Notes: generated from the sequence alone by a model not told the origin. Shown: positions 47,359 through 57,974, numbered from the stretch's first letter. The stretch is 64,000 nt of DNA from Streptomyces violaceoruber (GCA_000720805.1 JODI01000038.1:22826-86825), one strand, 5' to 3'. Numbers and translations are program-made.

Positions 47359-49128
47359 GTGATGAGCAGCAGTCCGGAGACCTCGACCCGCACCACCGGC
47401 GCACACAGGGCGCACCGGGAGGGGCGCGACCGCGCGGCGGCGCGCACGCTGGCGCAGCGCCCGCCCGCGCGCTACGAGCCGTACCTGGACGGCCTGTTCA
47501 CCTACTGCCTGTCCGTGCTGTGCGACCACGACGCGGCCACCGCCGCCCTCGGCGACGTCCTCGCGCTCGCCGACAAGCGCCGTGGCCCGGAGGCCCCCGG
47601 GGACCGCAGGGCCTGGCTGTACGCCCTGGCCCGCTGGGCCTGCCTGCGCAAACTGGCCGAGGCCAAGCAGAAACGTCAGGCCACGCACGCGGCGGGCCGC
47701 ACCGGCACCGACCGGCGTCAGAGCGCGCAGCCCGCCAACCCGCCGGTCTCCGAGGAGGTCCAGGAGGAGCGCCGCCGCGAACTGGCCCTGCTCGCCTGGC
47801 CGGAGGCCGCCGGCACCACCCCGGAGCAGCGCGAGGCGCTCGAACTCGCCGTGCGCCACCACCTCGCCGCCCATGAGGTCGCCGCCGTTCTCGGCCTGGA
47901 CCTCGCCGCCGCCCGGGAACTGCTGGCCGCCGCCGCCTGCGAGGTCGAGCGCACGCGCGCGGCCCTCGCCGTCGTGGAGACCGGGAACTGCCCGAGCGTC
48001 GCCCGGCTCACCGGTGACAACCAGCTGGTGCTCAGCACGGCCCTGCGCCGCGAACTGGTCCGGCACGTCGACGACTGCCCGCACTGCCGCCGTACCGCCG
48101 AACGCGCGGTCCCCGGCCACTGGCCCGGCGCCGCCGTGACCCCCTCCGAACTGCCGGTCCTCCTGGCGCCCCGCGCGGCCCTGCACGTGGCGACGGCGCA
48201 CCTTCCGCGCGCGCGGGGGGCCGCTCCCCGCTTCGACCGGCGCGGCTTCCCCATGGACCCCAAGGACCGCGCGGCGCGAAGGGACCGCCTCCGCGCGCGT
48301 GCCGTGACCACGACCGTCGTGGCCACCGTCGTCGCGGCCCCGGTGCTGGCCCTGTGGGCCGCCTACCGAGGTACCCCGACGGGCGAGGGCTCCGACGGCC
48401 ACTCCGCCAGTGCCAGCGAGGCACACGGTTCCGACATCCTCGACAGTGAGACGGCGAGCGGCGGCTACGAGAACGCCGGCAACGCCAGGACCAGACCCGG
48501 CGGCCGCTTCGCCCGGGGCAACGAGCCCGACGTCTCGGTGGAGGTCATCAGCGCCGCCGGCGTCGGCAGGAAGGGCACCGGGCACCTGGAGGTCACGGCC
48601 GGCAACAGCGGCGACACCACGCTGATCACCCTCACCGCGACCGGCTCGGCGCCCGTGCACTGGTCCGCGACCACCCGAGCGGACTGGCTCTACCTCAGCC
48701 GGTCCTCGGGAACCCTCGCACCCGGCGAGACGTTGACGATCAAGGTGTACGTCGACCATCTGCGCGAGCCGTCCGGGTACTGGAGCGCGCGGGTGGCCGT
48801 CTCACCGGCCGGCGCCGTCGTCTCCATCGAGGGCTACGGCACCGCCCCCAGCCCCTCCGACCCCGAACCGACAACTCCCGGTCACGGTCCCGGCCACGGT
48901 CACCAAGGACCCGGCTCCGGCCCCGGCACCCCCAGCGGCCCGCCCTCGTCCGACCCCGGCCCGGACCCGACGCCACCGCCCTCCTCCGACCCCACGCCGA
49001 CCGACCCGCCCTCGTCCCCAGACCCGGACCCGACCCCGACCGACCCGGCCCCCTCAGGACCGGGGGGCCCGGGGAACCCGACGCCACCACCCGGCGAGGG
49101 CGGCGACCCGAGTCCGTACACGTCGTAG
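47359..49128 (+). CDS. BACON-domain membrane protein with sigma-like and anti-sigma-like N-terminus
   Basis: 589 residues in one chain: residues 40-205 look like degenerate ECF sigma regions 2 and 4 (YEPYLDGLFTYCLSVL, TPEQREALELAVRHHLAAHEVAAVLGLDLAAARELL); residues 210-245 carry a zinc anti-sigma pattern, Cys211 and H-x3-C-x2-C (HVDDCPHC); a transmembrane helix lies at about 317-336; an extracytoplasmic BACON-like beta domain at about 390-480 (GNSGDTTLITLTATGSAPVHW, LAPGETLTI); and a Pro/Ser/Asp tail. Function unknown; perhaps a membrane-tethered regulator. GTG or the next ATG may be the start. Confidence 0.85.
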   Translation: MMSSSPETSTRTTGAHRAHREGRDRAAARTLAQRPPARYEPYLDGLFTYCLSVLCDHDAATAALGDVLALADKRRGPEAPGDRRAWLYALARWACLRKLAEAKQKRQATHAAGRTGTDRRQSAQPANPPVSEEVQEERRRELALLAWPEAAGTTPEQREALELAVRHHLAAHEVAAVLGLDLAAARELLAAAACEVERTRAALAVVETGNCPSVARLTGDNQLVLSTALRRELVRHVDDCPHCRRTAERAVPGHWPGAAVTPSELPVLLAPRAALHVATAHLPRARGAAPRFDRRGFPMDPKDRAARRDRLRARAVTTTVVATVVAAPVLALWAAYRGTPTGEGSDGHSASASEAHGSDILDSETASGGYENAGNARTRPGGRFARGNEPDVSVEVISAAGVGRKGTGHLEVTAGNSGDTTLITLTATGSAPVHWSATTRADWLYLSRSSGTLAPGETLTIKVYVDHLREPSGYWSARVAVSPAGAVVSIEGYGTAPSPSDPEPTTPGHGPGHGHQGPGSGPGTPSGPPSSDPGPDPTPPPSSDPTPTDPPSSPDPDPTPTDPAPSGPGGPGNPTPPPGEGGDPSPYTS

Positions 49129-49235
49129 GCGCAGGCCTCCCCAGATCTCGTGAGGGCCAAGGCCCTTGTCGACCTGAGCACAGGCCCCCCTCGCCCCGGG
49201 GCCGAGCCGTCGTCGGACCGCAGGACCGAACCCCG

Positions 49236-50084
49236 TCAGACCGCGGGATCCGCCGGATGCGGTGCCAGCAGGGGCAGCTGGGAGGCCAGTCGCTCCTCGC
49301 ACAGCTCGACCAGGCGGTCGTAGCCCGCCTTGCCCATCAGCTCGATCAGTTCCGGCCGGTAGGACACGTACACCGGGTCGCCCGCGCCGTGCGCCGAGGT
49401 CGCCGACGTGCACCACCAGTGCAGGTCGTGGCCGCCCGGGCCCCAGCCGCGCCGGTCGTACTCACCGATCGACACCTGGAGCACGCGGGTGTCGTCGGGC
49501 CGGTCGATCCAGTCGTACGTCCTCCGCACCGGCAGCTGCCAGCAGACGTCCGGCTTGGTCTCCAGCGGCTCCCGGCCCTCCTTGAGGGCGAGGATGTGCA
49601 GCGAGCAGCCGGCGCCGCCCGCGAACCCGGGCCGGTTCTGGAAGATGCACGAGCCCTGGAAGGGGCGCGTCTGCCGGTCCCCGTCCTCGTCCTCCGAGAC
49701 CCAGCCGCGCGCCAGGCCCTCGTCGTGGTGCTGCCAGAGGTCCGGAGTGAGCCGGGCCACATGTCCGGCGACCCGCTTCTCGTCGTCCTCGTCGGAGAAG
49801 TGGGCACCCAAGGTGCAGCACCCGTCGTCCGCGCGGCCCGCCTGGATGCCCTGGCAGCCGCTGCCGAAGATGCAGTTCCAGCGAGAGGTCAGCCATGTCA
49901 GATCGCACCGGAAGACCTGCTCGTCGTCCGCCGGATCAGGGAATTCCACCCACGCGCGCGCGAAGTCGAGGCCCTTCTCGTCGGCTGCCAGGGCCTTCTT
50001 CGACTTCCTCGGTGCTGTCACCGGCGAAGAACCCTGGAGCGTTTTGGCCGTCTTGTCGTTCTTCGCCTTTTTCGTCTTTGGCAC
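49236..50084 (-). CDS. Conserved Cys-rich hypothetical protein
   Basis: 282 residues, not assigned to a family with certainty. The N-terminus is Lys-rich ([13 protein letters not shown]), then a Cys cluster [21 protein letters not shown] and GCCTLGAHF, then [18 protein letters not shown] and VCWQLPVRR. The pattern suggests a metal or Fe-S/zinc site, similar to YkgJ-type iron/zinc-chelating proteins. The open frame extends upstream; the GTG at 50084 gives the conserved basic start. Divergent from the Ppx/GppA gene. Confidence 0.75.
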   Translation of the reverse strand: MPKTKKAKNDKTAKTLQGSSPVTAPRKSKKALAADEKGLDFARAWVEFPDPADDEQVFRCDLTWLTSRWNCIFGSGCQGIQAGRADDGCCTLGAHFSDEDDEKRVAGHVARLTPDLWQHHDEGLARGWVSEDEDGDRQTRPFQGSCIFQNRPGFAGGAGCSLHILALKEGREPLETKPDVCWQLPVRRTYDWIDRPDDTRVLQVSIGEYDRRGWGPGGHDLHWWCTSATSAHGAGDPVYVSYRPELIELMGKAGYDRLVELCEERLASQLPLLAPHPADPAV

Positions 50085-50179
50085 CCGTCCAGGGTAAGTC
50101 GCCCGAGGCCGGTCCAGGGACAGACGAGAGCACGGACGCGGAGGCGGTGCTCGGCTCCGCTGGCAGTAGCGTTCCGTAC

Positions 50180-51112
50180 ATGAGACTCGGTGTCCTCGAC
50201 GTGGGATCGAACACGGTGCATCTGCTGGTGGTGGATGCGCACCCGGGGGCGTGCCCCCTGCCCGCACACTCGCACAAGGCGGAGTTGAGCCTTGCCCAGC
50301 TCCTCGACGAGGACGGCGCCATCGGCCCCGAAGGGGTCGACAAACTCGTCGGCGTCATCCAAGAGGCTCTCCAGGCCGCCGAGGACAAGGGCGTCGTGGA
50401 CCTGCTGCCGTTCGCCACGTCCGCCGTGCGGGAGGCCAGCAACGCCGACGACGTCCTCGCACGCGTGCAGGCCGAGACCGGCGTCGACCTCCAGGTCCTC
50501 ACCGGCGCCGAGGAGGCCCGGCTGACCTTCCTCGCCGCTCGCCGCTGGTTCGGCTGGTCGGCAGGAAAGCTGCTGGTCCTGGACATCGGCGGGGGCTCCC
50601 TGGAGATCGCGTACGGCATCGACGAGGAACCGGACGCCGCGGTGTCACTGCCCCTCGGCGCGGGCCGCCTCACCGCGGGCTGGCTGCCCGGCGATCCCCC
50701 GGACCCCGAGGCCGTAAGGGCCCTGCGACGCCATGTCCGCGCCCAGATCGCCACCACGGTGGGCGAGTTCAGCCGCTTCGGCACGCCCGACCACGTGGTC
50801 GCCACGTCCAAGACCTTCAAGCAGCTGGCCCGCCTGGCCGGCGCGGCCCGCTCCACCGAGGGCCTCTATGTCCAGCGTGAGCTCAAGCGGGAGTCCCTGG
50901 AGGCGTGGGTGCCGAGGCTCGCCGGCATGACGACGGCCGAGCGGGCCGACCTGCCGGGCGTCTCCGAGGGCCGCGCCGGCCAGCTCCTCGCCGGCGCCCT
51001 GGTCGCCGAGGGCGCACTGGACCTGTTCGGCGTGGAGACGGTCGAGATCTGCCCGTGGGCGCTGAGGGAGGGCGTGATCCTGCGGAAGCTTGATCACATG
51101 GGATCGGTGTAG
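50180..51112 (+). CDS. Ppx/GppA-family phosphatase (exopolyphosphatase-like)
   Basis: 310 residues. ASKHA-fold phosphate motifs [14 protein letters not shown] at the N-terminus, [11 protein letters not shown] and [14 protein letters not shown]. This is the short, single-domain actinobacterial form that hydrolyses polyphosphate and/or pppGpp; several mycobacterial homologues act only on short polyphosphates. Which activity applies here cannot be told from sequence. Confidence 0.92.
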   Translation: MRLGVLDVGSNTVHLLVVDAHPGACPLPAHSHKAELSLAQLLDEDGAIGPEGVDKLVGVIQEALQAAEDKGVVDLLPFATSAVREASNADDVLARVQAETGVDLQVLTGAEEARLTFLAARRWFGWSAGKLLVLDIGGGSLEIAYGIDEEPDAAVSLPLGAGRLTAGWLPGDPPDPEAVRALRRHVRAQIATTVGEFSRFGTPDHVVATSKTFKQLARLAGAARSTEGLYVQRELKRESLEAWVPRLAGMTTAERADLPGVSEGRAGQLLAGALVAEGALDLFGVETVEICPWALREGVILRKLDHMGSV

Positions 51113-51157
51113 TGCCCCCGTGGGGGCGCGGTCACCGTGCCTCTTCGGGGATGCGGG

Positions 51158-51263
51158 CTCCGTGCCCCGTCGGTACGGACTCCGTGCCCCGTCGGGATGC
51201 GGCAACCGCGCCATCAACCAGATCGACCACGCCGCACCCGCACCCGCACCCGCACCCGCACCC
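51158..51263. repeat. 22-bp repeat pair and five GCACCC hexamers
   Basis: CTCCGTGCCCCGTCGG occurs at 51158-51173 and 51180-51195 (period 22), with a weaker preceding copy. Five perfect GCACCC units follow at 51234-51263. All lie in the 224-base gap between the Ppx/GppA and TIM-barrel genes. Confidence 0.8.
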
Positions 51264-51336
51264 ACTCCGTGGCGAACACCACAACGGCGAATAGGCACCC
51301 CGCACCCACCCAACCGCACCCCTTAGGCTGGCCCTC

Positions 51337-52167
51337 GTGGCTGAACCAAGGGACGTAGTCCGCATCCCGGATGCGAAGGTCGCCCTGTCGACGGCCTCCG
51401 TCTACCCCGAGTCGACGGCGACGGCCTTCGAGATCGCCGCGCGCCTCGGATACGACGGTGTCGAGGTCATGGTGTGGACCGACCCCGTCAGCCAGGACAT
51501 CGAGGCGCTGCGCAGACTCAGCGACTACCACGGCATCCCGATCCTCGCCGTGCACGCGCCCTGTCTGCTCATCACCCAGCGCGTCTGGTCCACCGACCCC
51601 TGGGTCAAGCTCCAGCGCGCCCGCGCGGCCGCCGAGAAGCTCGGCGCGAGCACGGTCGTCGTCCACCCGCCGTTCCGCTGGCAGCGCCAGTACGCCCGTG
51701 ACTTCGTCACCGGGATCTGGCGCATGGCGAACGAGACGGACGTACGGTTCGCCGTCGAGAACATGTACCCCTGGCGCTACCGCGACCGCGAGATGCTCGC
51801 CTACGCGCCGGACTGGGACGTGACGAAGGACGACTACCGTCACTTCACGATCGACCTCAGCCACGCGGCGACCGCCCGCAGCGACGCCCTTCAGATGCTC
51901 GACCGTATGGACGACCGACTCGGGCACGTCCACCTCGCCGACGGCAGGGGCTCGGCGAAGGACGAGCACCTGGTCCCCGGCCGCGGCACCCAGCCCTGCG
52001 CCGAACTGCTCGAACGTCTCGCCCTGAGCGGGTTCGACGGCCACGTCGTCATCGAGGTCAACACCCGCCGGGCCATGTCCGCCGCCGAACGCGAGGCCGA
52101 CCTCGCCGAGGCCCTGGCCTTCACCCGCCTGCACCTGGCCTCCGCCGTGAAGGTGCCCCGGCCATGA
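51337..52167 (+). CDS. Xylose isomerase-like TIM-barrel protein (sugar phosphate isomerase/epimerase)
   Basis: 276 residues. Family features: [37 protein letters not shown] (metal-ligand Glu), [18 protein letters not shown] and VIEVNTR (C-terminal ligand Glu). These enzymes isomerise or epimerise sugars using a divalent metal; the substrate is not predictable. GTG start. The TetR gene follows after 13 bases, so a two-gene unit is likely. Confidence 0.9.
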   Translation: MAEPRDVVRIPDAKVALSTASVYPESTATAFEIAARLGYDGVEVMVWTDPVSQDIEALRRLSDYHGIPILAVHAPCLLITQRVWSTDPWVKLQRARAAAEKLGASTVVVHPPFRWQRQYARDFVTGIWRMANETDVRFAVENMYPWRYRDREMLAYAPDWDVTKDDYRHFTIDLSHAATARSDALQMLDRMDDRLGHVHLADGRGSAKDEHLVPGRGTQPCAELLERLALSGFDGHVVIEVNTRRAMSAAEREADLAEALAFTRLHLASAVKVPRP

Positions 52168-52180
52168 GGGCGCTCCGCCG

Positions 52181-52786
52181 ATGAGCGACGTCACCGGACG
52201 GAAGCGGGGCCGACCCCCTCGTACGGAATCGGCCGACACCCGCGACCGCATCCTGACAGCGGCCCGTGAGGAGTTCTCCGAGCGCGGCTACGAGAAGACG
52301 TCCGTGCGCGGCATCGCGAAGGCCGCCGGGGTGGACTCGGCGCTGGTACACCACTACTTCGGCACCAAGGAGCAGGTCTTCGAGGCGGCCGTCGAGATCG
52401 CCGCCGCCCCCGCGCTGAACGCGCCGGACCTGGTCGCCGACGGCCCCCTCGACCGGGTCGGTGAGCGCCTGACGCGCTACATCTTCGGCGTCTGGGAGAA
52501 CCCGGCGACCCGTATGCCCCTCCTGGCGATCGTCCGCTCGGCCGTGACCAACGAGACCGCGGCCGCCGTCTTCCGCCGCCTCGTCGCGGCCCAGCTGCTG
52601 CGCCGCATCGCCGCCCACCTGGACACACCGGACGCCGAACTGCGCGCCGAACTGGCAGCCGCACAGCTGGTCGGTACGGCGATGCTCCGATACGTGATCA
52701 AGGTGGAGCCGCTGGCCTCGGCGGACGTGGAGCAGATCATCGCGCGGGTGGCACCGGTGGTGCAGGGGCATCTTTCGGGGCCATGA
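52181..52786 (+). CDS. TetR/AcrR-family transcriptional regulator
   Basis: 201 residues. Helix-turn-helix TRDRILTAAREEFSERGYEKTSVRGIAKAAGVDSALVHHYFGTKEQVF; a basic RKRGRPPR tail in front; C-terminal domain of the TetR_C type found in Streptomyces homologues. The target is unknown; the upstream TIM-barrel gene is a candidate. The 267-base gap after it is G-rich and degenerate-repetitive, with no gene seen. Confidence 0.92.
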   Translation: MSDVTGRKRGRPPRTESADTRDRILTAAREEFSERGYEKTSVRGIAKAAGVDSALVHHYFGTKEQVFEAAVEIAAAPALNAPDLVADGPLDRVGERLTRYIFGVWENPATRMPLLAIVRSAVTNETAAAVFRRLVAAQLLRRIAAHLDTPDAELRAELAAAQLVGTAMLRYVIKVEPLASADVEQIIARVAPVVQGHLSGP

Positions 52787-53053
52787 CGGGGCGCGGGGTG
52801 AGGGCGGGACGCGAGGGGGTCAGAGCAGGGCAGCGGGGCATGCAGGGCACGCGGGGCGTGCGGGACGCGGACGGGCGCGGCCGGTCAGCTTCAGCGGAGG
52901 CTGATGGCGAACGCCGGGCGGTGCCCGCCCGGCTGCGACCGCGCCTGCCGGCGCACGAGACACTCATCCCGCATTCCGGACACCCCGTCCCGACCCCTGG
53001 ATGACCGGCGTACGCTCAATAGCAGCCATACCTGTCTGAAGGAGCGAGCGACG

Positions 53054-54907
53054 ATGCCCGAGCTGAGGTCCCGCACAGTCACCCACGGCCGCAACATGGC
53101 GGGCGCACGCGCCCTTATGCGCGCCTCCGGTGTACCCGGCGCGGACATCGGCCGGAAGCCGATCATCGCGGTCGCCAACAGCTTCACGGAGTTCGTGCCG
53201 GGCCACACCCATCTGCAGCCGGTCGGCCGGATCGTCAGCGAGGCGATCGTCGAGGCCGGCGGTATCCCGCGTGAGTTCAACACGATCGCGGTGGACGACG
53301 GCATCGCGATGGGCCACGGCGGCATGCTGTACAGCCTCCCGTCCCGCGACCTGATCGCGGACTCGGTCGAGTACATGGTCGAGGCCCACTGCGCCGACGC
53401 CCTGGTCTGCATCTCCAACTGCGACAAGATCACCCCGGGCATGCTGAACGCGGCCCTGCGCCTGAACATCCCGACGGTCTTCGTCTCCGGCGGCCCGATG
53501 GAGTCCGGCCGCGCGACCCTGGTCGACGGCACGGTCCGTACGCTCGACCTGGTCGACGCGATCTCCGACGCCGTGAACGACAAGATCTCGGACGAGGACA
53601 TCCTCCGTATCGAGGAGAACGCCTGCCCGACCTGCGGCAGCTGTTCCGGCATGTTCACCGCCAACTCGATGAACTGCCTGACGGAGGCGATCGGCCTCTC
53701 CCTCCCCGGCAACGGCTCGGTCCTGGCCACCCACACGGCCCGCAAGCAGCTGTACGTGAACGCGGCCCGCACCGTCATGGACATCACCCGCCGCTACTAC
53801 GAGCAGGACGACGAGACGGTTCTGCCGCGTTCGATCGCCACCTTCGCGGCCTTCGAGAACGCGATGGCCCTGGACATCGCCATGGGCGGCTCGACGAACA
53901 CGATCCTGCACCTGCTGGCCGCGGCCCAGGAGGCGGAGGTCCCCTTCGGCCTGGAGGAGATCAACGAGGTCTCGCGCCGTGTCCCCTGCCTCGCGAAGGT
54001 CGCCCCGAACGTCGCCAAGGACCGCACGTACTACATGGAGGACGTGCACCGCGCCGGCGGCATCCCCGCACTCCTCGGCGAACTGCACCGCGCCGGCCTG
54101 CTGAACGAGGACGTGCACTCGGTGCACAGCCCGTCCCTGTCGGACTGGCTGAAGACCTGGGACGTCCGCGGCGGCTCCCCCTCCCCGGAAGCCCTGGAAC
54201 TGTGGCACGCGGCCCCCGGCTGCGTCCGCTCCGCCGAGGCGTTCTCCCAGTCCGAGCGCTGGGAGGCGCTGGACGAGGACGCCGAGGGCGGCTGCATCCG
54301 CAGCGCCGAGCACGCGTACTCGAAGGACGGCGGCCTGGCGGTCCTCAAGGGCAACCTGGCGGTCGACGGCTGCGTGGTGAAGACGGCCGGTGTCGACGAG
54401 TCCATCTGGACCTTCGAGGGCCCGGCGGTGGTCTGCGAGTCGCAGGAAGAGGCCGTCGAGAAGATCCTCAACAAGCAGATCACGCACGGCGACGTCGTCG
54501 TCATCCGCTACGAGGGCCCCAAGGGCGGCCCCGGCATGCAGGAGATGCTCTACCCGACCTCCTTCCTCAAGGGCCGCGGCCTCGGCAAGACCTGCGCCCT
54601 GATCACCGACGGCCGCTTCTCCGGCGGCACGTCCGGCCTCTCGATCGGCCACGCCTCCCCGGAGGCCGCCTCCGGCGGCACCATCGCGCTCGTCGAGAAC
54701 GGCGACCGCATCCGCATCGACATCCCGAACCGGACCATCGAGCTCCTCGTCGACGACGCCGAACTCACCCGCCGTGAGCAGGCCCTGAACGGCGTCTACG
54801 CCCCCAAGAACCGCGAGCGCAAGGTCTCCGCCGCCCTCCGCGCCTACGCCGCGATGGCGACCAGCGCGGACAAGGGCGCGGTGCGCGACGTGAGCAAGCT
54901 GGGTTGA
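53054..54907 (+). CDS. ilvD: Dihydroxy-acid dehydratase
   Basis: Third step of valine/isoleucine synthesis, dehydrating dihydroxy acids to 2-keto acids. 617 residues with cluster cysteines in [32 protein letters not shown] and the C-terminal [17 protein letters not shown]. The long form is the one with a 4Fe-4S cluster, as in E. coli IlvD. AAGGAG lies 11 bases before the ATG. Confidence 0.97.
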   Translation: MPELRSRTVTHGRNMAGARALMRASGVPGADIGRKPIIAVANSFTEFVPGHTHLQPVGRIVSEAIVEAGGIPREFNTIAVDDGIAMGHGGMLYSLPSRDLIADSVEYMVEAHCADALVCISNCDKITPGMLNAALRLNIPTVFVSGGPMESGRATLVDGTVRTLDLVDAISDAVNDKISDEDILRIEENACPTCGSCSGMFTANSMNCLTEAIGLSLPGNGSVLATHTARKQLYVNAARTVMDITRRYYEQDDETVLPRSIATFAAFENAMALDIAMGGSTNTILHLLAAAQEAEVPFGLEEINEVSRRVPCLAKVAPNVAKDRTYYMEDVHRAGGIPALLGELHRAGLLNEDVHSVHSPSLSDWLKTWDVRGGSPSPEALELWHAAPGCVRSAEAFSQSERWEALDEDAEGGCIRSAEHAYSKDGGLAVLKGNLAVDGCVVKTAGVDESIWTFEGPAVVCESQEEAVEKILNKQITHGDVVVIRYEGPKGGPGMQEMLYPTSFLKGRGLGKTCALITDGRFSGGTSGLSIGHASPEAASGGTIALVENGDRIRIDIPNRTIELLVDDAELTRREQALNGVYAPKNRERKVSAALRAYAAMATSADKGAVRDVSKLG

Positions 54908-54920
54908 GGTCCTCGCTGTC

Positions 54921-54948
54921 AGGGGCCGTCCCTCCGGGGGTGGCCCCT
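54921..54948 (+). terminator. Terminator after ilvD
   Basis: Arms AGGGGCC (54921-54927) and GGCCCCT (54942-54948) with further pairing inside the loop, 13 bases after the ilvD stop and 8 bases before the end of the convergent kinase gene. Confidence 0.65.
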
Positions 54949-54956
54949 TCGGCGTG

Positions 54957-57047
54957 TTACCAGGCTGAAGGGTCCCGGGCATCCACGGCGAACACGGTTC
55001 CGTCCGGGGCACCGGCGTAGATGTGGTGGTCCGTGATCACGGGTGCGGGCAGGGCGGCCGTGACCAGGTCCGAGTCGGCGGCGAGCCGAGGCCTGGTCTG
55101 CCCCACGAGCCGTCCGCTGCGTGCGTCGACGGCCAGCAGCCTCCCGTCGGCAGCGGAGACGTACACGTGGTCGCCGTCGGACACCGGTGCCGAACCGCGG
55201 CTCACAGCGGTCTCGAGATGCCACAGCCGCCTGCCCGCGTCCAGATCGAAGGCCTCCAGGGATCCGCCGTCGGCCAGCAGGTGGACGACATTCCCGTGCA
55301 CAGTGGCCTGAGCGTCCAGGCGGGGGACCGGCAGTGTGACCCGGCGCGAGCTGTCGGACCGCCGGGTGTAGCGGACGACGGCCTTCGTGGTCCCGGCAGC
55401 GTCGTCGGAGAGGAAGAAGACGGATCCGTCCCGCGCGCCGATGGGCTGCAGGTCCCCTTTGAGCCGCTTCTCCCACCGCACGGCGCCCGTGCCGGGATCC
55501 ACCGCCGTGACCACCGTGCTGGATCCGCCGGAGGCGCGTGTGGCGTAGGCCAGAGGGTCGCCGGGAAACGAGGAGAAGTACGGCTGGCTCAGCCCCGGCA
55601 GCTTCCGGCGCCACCTCGTCTCGCCGGACGAGCCGTTCACCCCGGTCACCCTTCCGTCGGCGCCGGTGAACAGCAGCGTTCCGCCCGCGAGCCGCATACT
55701 GTTGGACGCGGGCACGGTGCGCTGCCAACGCGTTGTCCCCAAGACAGGGTCGAACGCCTCCAGGCGTCCGCGCCCGTCGGTCAGAGGCTGTACGAGGCCA
55801 CCCGCCAGGGCCGGCGGTCCGCTTGTGGTCGTCTCGGCGACCTCGCGGCGCCACAACAACGTCCCGTGGGACGGGTTCAGAGCGAAGACCAGGCCGCGCT
55901 GCGCGCACAAGAGCCGGCCCGACCCCAGCGAGCACTGAGGCGGACCCCCGTCCCCCGACAAGGGCTTGGCCTCCCACGCCCGGACGACGCTCGCTGCGGT
56001 CCCTGGCGAGCTGCTCCTCGAAGCGGCGCGTTCCCCGCCGAGCAACTCGACCGAACCCAGAACGCCACCCACCACGAGGAGTGCCCCCGCGGCGAGAGCG
56101 GCGCGCCGGACCCGCGACCGCCTGCTCGGCGGCTGCGGTTGCTCGGCCTTGCCGACGGGCTCCGGGACGGATCGCTCGCCTGCCCGCTGCGCCGGTATGA
56201 ACGTCTGAGTGTCGTAGGACGCGGCGACCGACCGCAGCTCCCGCATCAACTCGTCGGGGGTGGGCCGGTCCTCCGGCTCCTTCGCGAGACACCGCAGCAC
56301 GAGCGGCGCGAGGTTCGGCGGTACGTCGGTCAGATCGGGCTCGTCATGCACGACTTGATAGGCGACGACGTACGGGCTGTCGGAGTCGAACGGCCCACGC
56401 CCCGTGGCCGCGTGCACCATCACAGAGCCGAGGGCGAAGATGTCGGCGGCAGGACCGACCTCCCGGGGCCGCCGGAACTGCTCGGGCGCCATGAAGGGAG
56501 GCGTCCCGATCAACTTGCCCGTCTCGGTCCGCAGTTCGCTGTCCTTTGGCCGAGAAATACCGAAGTCGATGACCTTCGGTCCGTCCTCGGCGAGCAGCAC
56601 GTTGCTCGGCTTCAGATCCCGGTGCACAACGCCGACCCGGTGGATGTCGCGGAGCGCCTCGGCCAGCCCGGCCATCAGCCGACGCAACTGCGCGGCCTCC
56701 ATCGGGCCATTCCGCTTCACATGATCGGATAGCGTCGGCCCGGGGATGAACAACGTGGCCATCCAGGGCCGTTCGGCCTCGGGATCGGCATCGACGACGG
56801 ACGCGGTGAAGGCCCCGCTCACCCTCCGCGCCGCGGCGACCTCCTGTCGGAACCGCCCTCTGAACTCGGGGTCCTTCGCGAACTGGCCATGTACGACCTT
56901 GACCGCGACCTTCATCCCGGAGGTGCTCCGAGCCAGGTGCACGACACCCATGCCACCAGAGCCGAGACACGACTCCAGACGGTAGTGCCCGGCGTATTCA
57001 GGAAGTTCCGCTTCCGCGCCCGCTCCGCTGCTGCGCTGTGGCGCCAT
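54957..57047 (-). CDS. Ser/Thr protein kinase with PQQ-like beta-propeller
   Basis: 696 residues. N-terminal Hanks-type kinase: LGSGGMGVVHLA, VAVKVV, HRDLKPSNVLL, DFGISR and GTPPFMAPEQ (about residues 20-270), all catalytic residues present. A transmembrane helix near residues 315-335 leads to an extracytoplasmic region of repeated PQQ/WD-like blades (GTLLWRREV, GTTRWQRTV, GAVRWEKRL, GRRLWHLET, GTVFAVDA). The propeller replaces the PASTA sensor of PknB-type kinases and presumably binds an external ligand. GGGGGTGG precedes the ATG. Confidence 0.93.
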   Translation of the reverse strand: MAPQRSSGAGAEAELPEYAGHYRLESCLGSGGMGVVHLARSTSGMKVAVKVVHGQFAKDPEFRGRFRQEVAAARRVSGAFTASVVDADPEAERPWMATLFIPGPTLSDHVKRNGPMEAAQLRRLMAGLAEALRDIHRVGVVHRDLKPSNVLLAEDGPKVIDFGISRPKDSELRTETGKLIGTPPFMAPEQFRRPREVGPAADIFALGSVMVHAATGRGPFDSDSPYVVAYQVVHDEPDLTDVPPNLAPLVLRCLAKEPEDRPTPDELMRELRSVAASYDTQTFIPAQRAGERSVPEPVGKAEQPQPPSRRSRVRRAALAAGALLVVGGVLGSVELLGGERAASRSSSPGTAASVVRAWEAKPLSGDGGPPQCSLGSGRLLCAQRGLVFALNPSHGTLLWRREVAETTTSGPPALAGGLVQPLTDGRGRLEAFDPVLGTTRWQRTVPASNSMRLAGGTLLFTGADGRVTGVNGSSGETRWRRKLPGLSQPYFSSFPGDPLAYATRASGGSSTVVTAVDPGTGAVRWEKRLKGDLQPIGARDGSVFFLSDDAAGTTKAVVRYTRRSDSSRRVTLPVPRLDAQATVHGNVVHLLADGGSLEAFDLDAGRRLWHLETAVSRGSAPVSDGDHVYVSAADGRLLAVDARSGRLVGQTRPRLAADSDLVTAALPAPVITDHHIYAGAPDGTVFAVDARDPSAW

Positions 57048-57229
57048 GGAACCACCCCCGTGCTGTTCGTCCGCGCGCGCGACGCACGGAGCCTAGTCGA
57101 TGAGTCGTACGAGACGGAGGCGGCTTGCTAGCCTCCGTGTGCGAGTTACGCGCATGTGTTTCATGGCGTGATTCAGGGGAATCAACGGGACCCCATGTCA
57201 GTCATGGGGCTCAACGGGGGAGGCTTTTC

Positions 57230-57562
57230 ATGTCTGTTGACCGCATCGAAGAGACCGAAGGTGCCGGCGTCACCGAGGGCGTCACGGCCTCGAGCGCGAC
57301 GGTCGCCGCGGCCCTGCGCACGTACGCCGTCGCCCCGGGCGTGCGTCTGAATGTCCGCAACGGCCCGGGCACCAGCTACTCCATCGTGCGTGTCCTGTCC
57401 GAGGGAGCCCGCGTCCCGATCTACTGCCAGACGCCCGGCACCACGGTCACGGGCCCGTACGGCACGTCGAACATCTGGGACAACATCAGCAACGGCCAGT
57501 ACGTCTCGGACGCCTATGTGAACACCGGCAGCGACGGCTACGTGGCCTCGCGCTGCGCCTGA
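57230..57562 (+). CDS. SH3b-like protein without signal peptide (first of a tandem pair)
   Basis: 110 residues. A bacterial SH3-like domain (VRLNVRNGPGTSYSIVRVLSEGARVPIYC, GTSNIWDNI, GYVASRCA) with two Cys. The first 30 residues are acidic and polar (SVDRIEETEGAGVTEG), not a signal peptide, unlike the neighbour. GGGGGAGG 7 bases upstream of the ATG supports the start. Clearly a duplicate of the next gene. Confidence 0.8.
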   Translation: MSVDRIEETEGAGVTEGVTASSATVAAALRTYAVAPGVRLNVRNGPGTSYSIVRVLSEGARVPIYCQTPGTTVTGPYGTSNIWDNISNGQYVSDAYVNTGSDGYVASRCA

Positions 57563-57584
57563 CCCAACCGAGCGAAGGACCTTC

Positions 57585-57932
57585 ATGACATCCCGAAGAC
57601 GAAGATCAGTCCTGTTCGCGGGCGCGGCCGGAGCTCTACTCATGGTGATGGGCTCCGCAGCTACGGCCAATGCGGCCACCGTTCGCTACTACGACGTAGC
57701 CCCCGGCGTGAGTCTGAACGTCCGCAGTGGTCCCGGCACCAACTACACGATCGTCCGCGTCCTGCCCGAAGGCGCCAAGGTCCCGATCTTCTGTCAGACG
57801 CCCGGCACCACGGTCAGCGGTCCCTACGGCACGTCGAACATCTGGGACAACATCGACGACGGCGAGTTCGTCTCGGACACCAATGTGCATACCGGCAGTG
57901 ACGGCTACATCCGCCCGCGCTGCTCTTTCTGA
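57585..57932 (+). CDS. Secreted SH3b-like protein (second of a tandem pair)
   Basis: 115 residues: basic signal peptide (SRRRRSVLFAGAAGALLMVMGSAATANA, cleavage after ANA near residue 30) and one SH3b-like domain of about 85 residues with the same conserved motifs and two Cys. Such domains usually bind peptidoglycan or cell-surface partners. Starts 22 bases after its paralogue. Confidence 0.85.
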   Translation: MTSRRRRSVLFAGAAGALLMVMGSAATANAATVRYYDVAPGVSLNVRSGPGTNYTIVRVLPEGAKVPIFCQTPGTTVSGPYGTSNIWDNIDDGEFVSDTNVHTGSDGYIRPRCSF

Positions 57933-57974
57933 GCCGCCCGGAGCCCGCGGCCGACCTGGAGCCATAATCGACGC

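Noticed and set aside
57230..57562. Precursor peptide of a ribosomally made natural product
   Set aside because: The acidic N-terminus looks leader-like, but the rest is a folded SH3b domain and no modifying enzymes are nearby.
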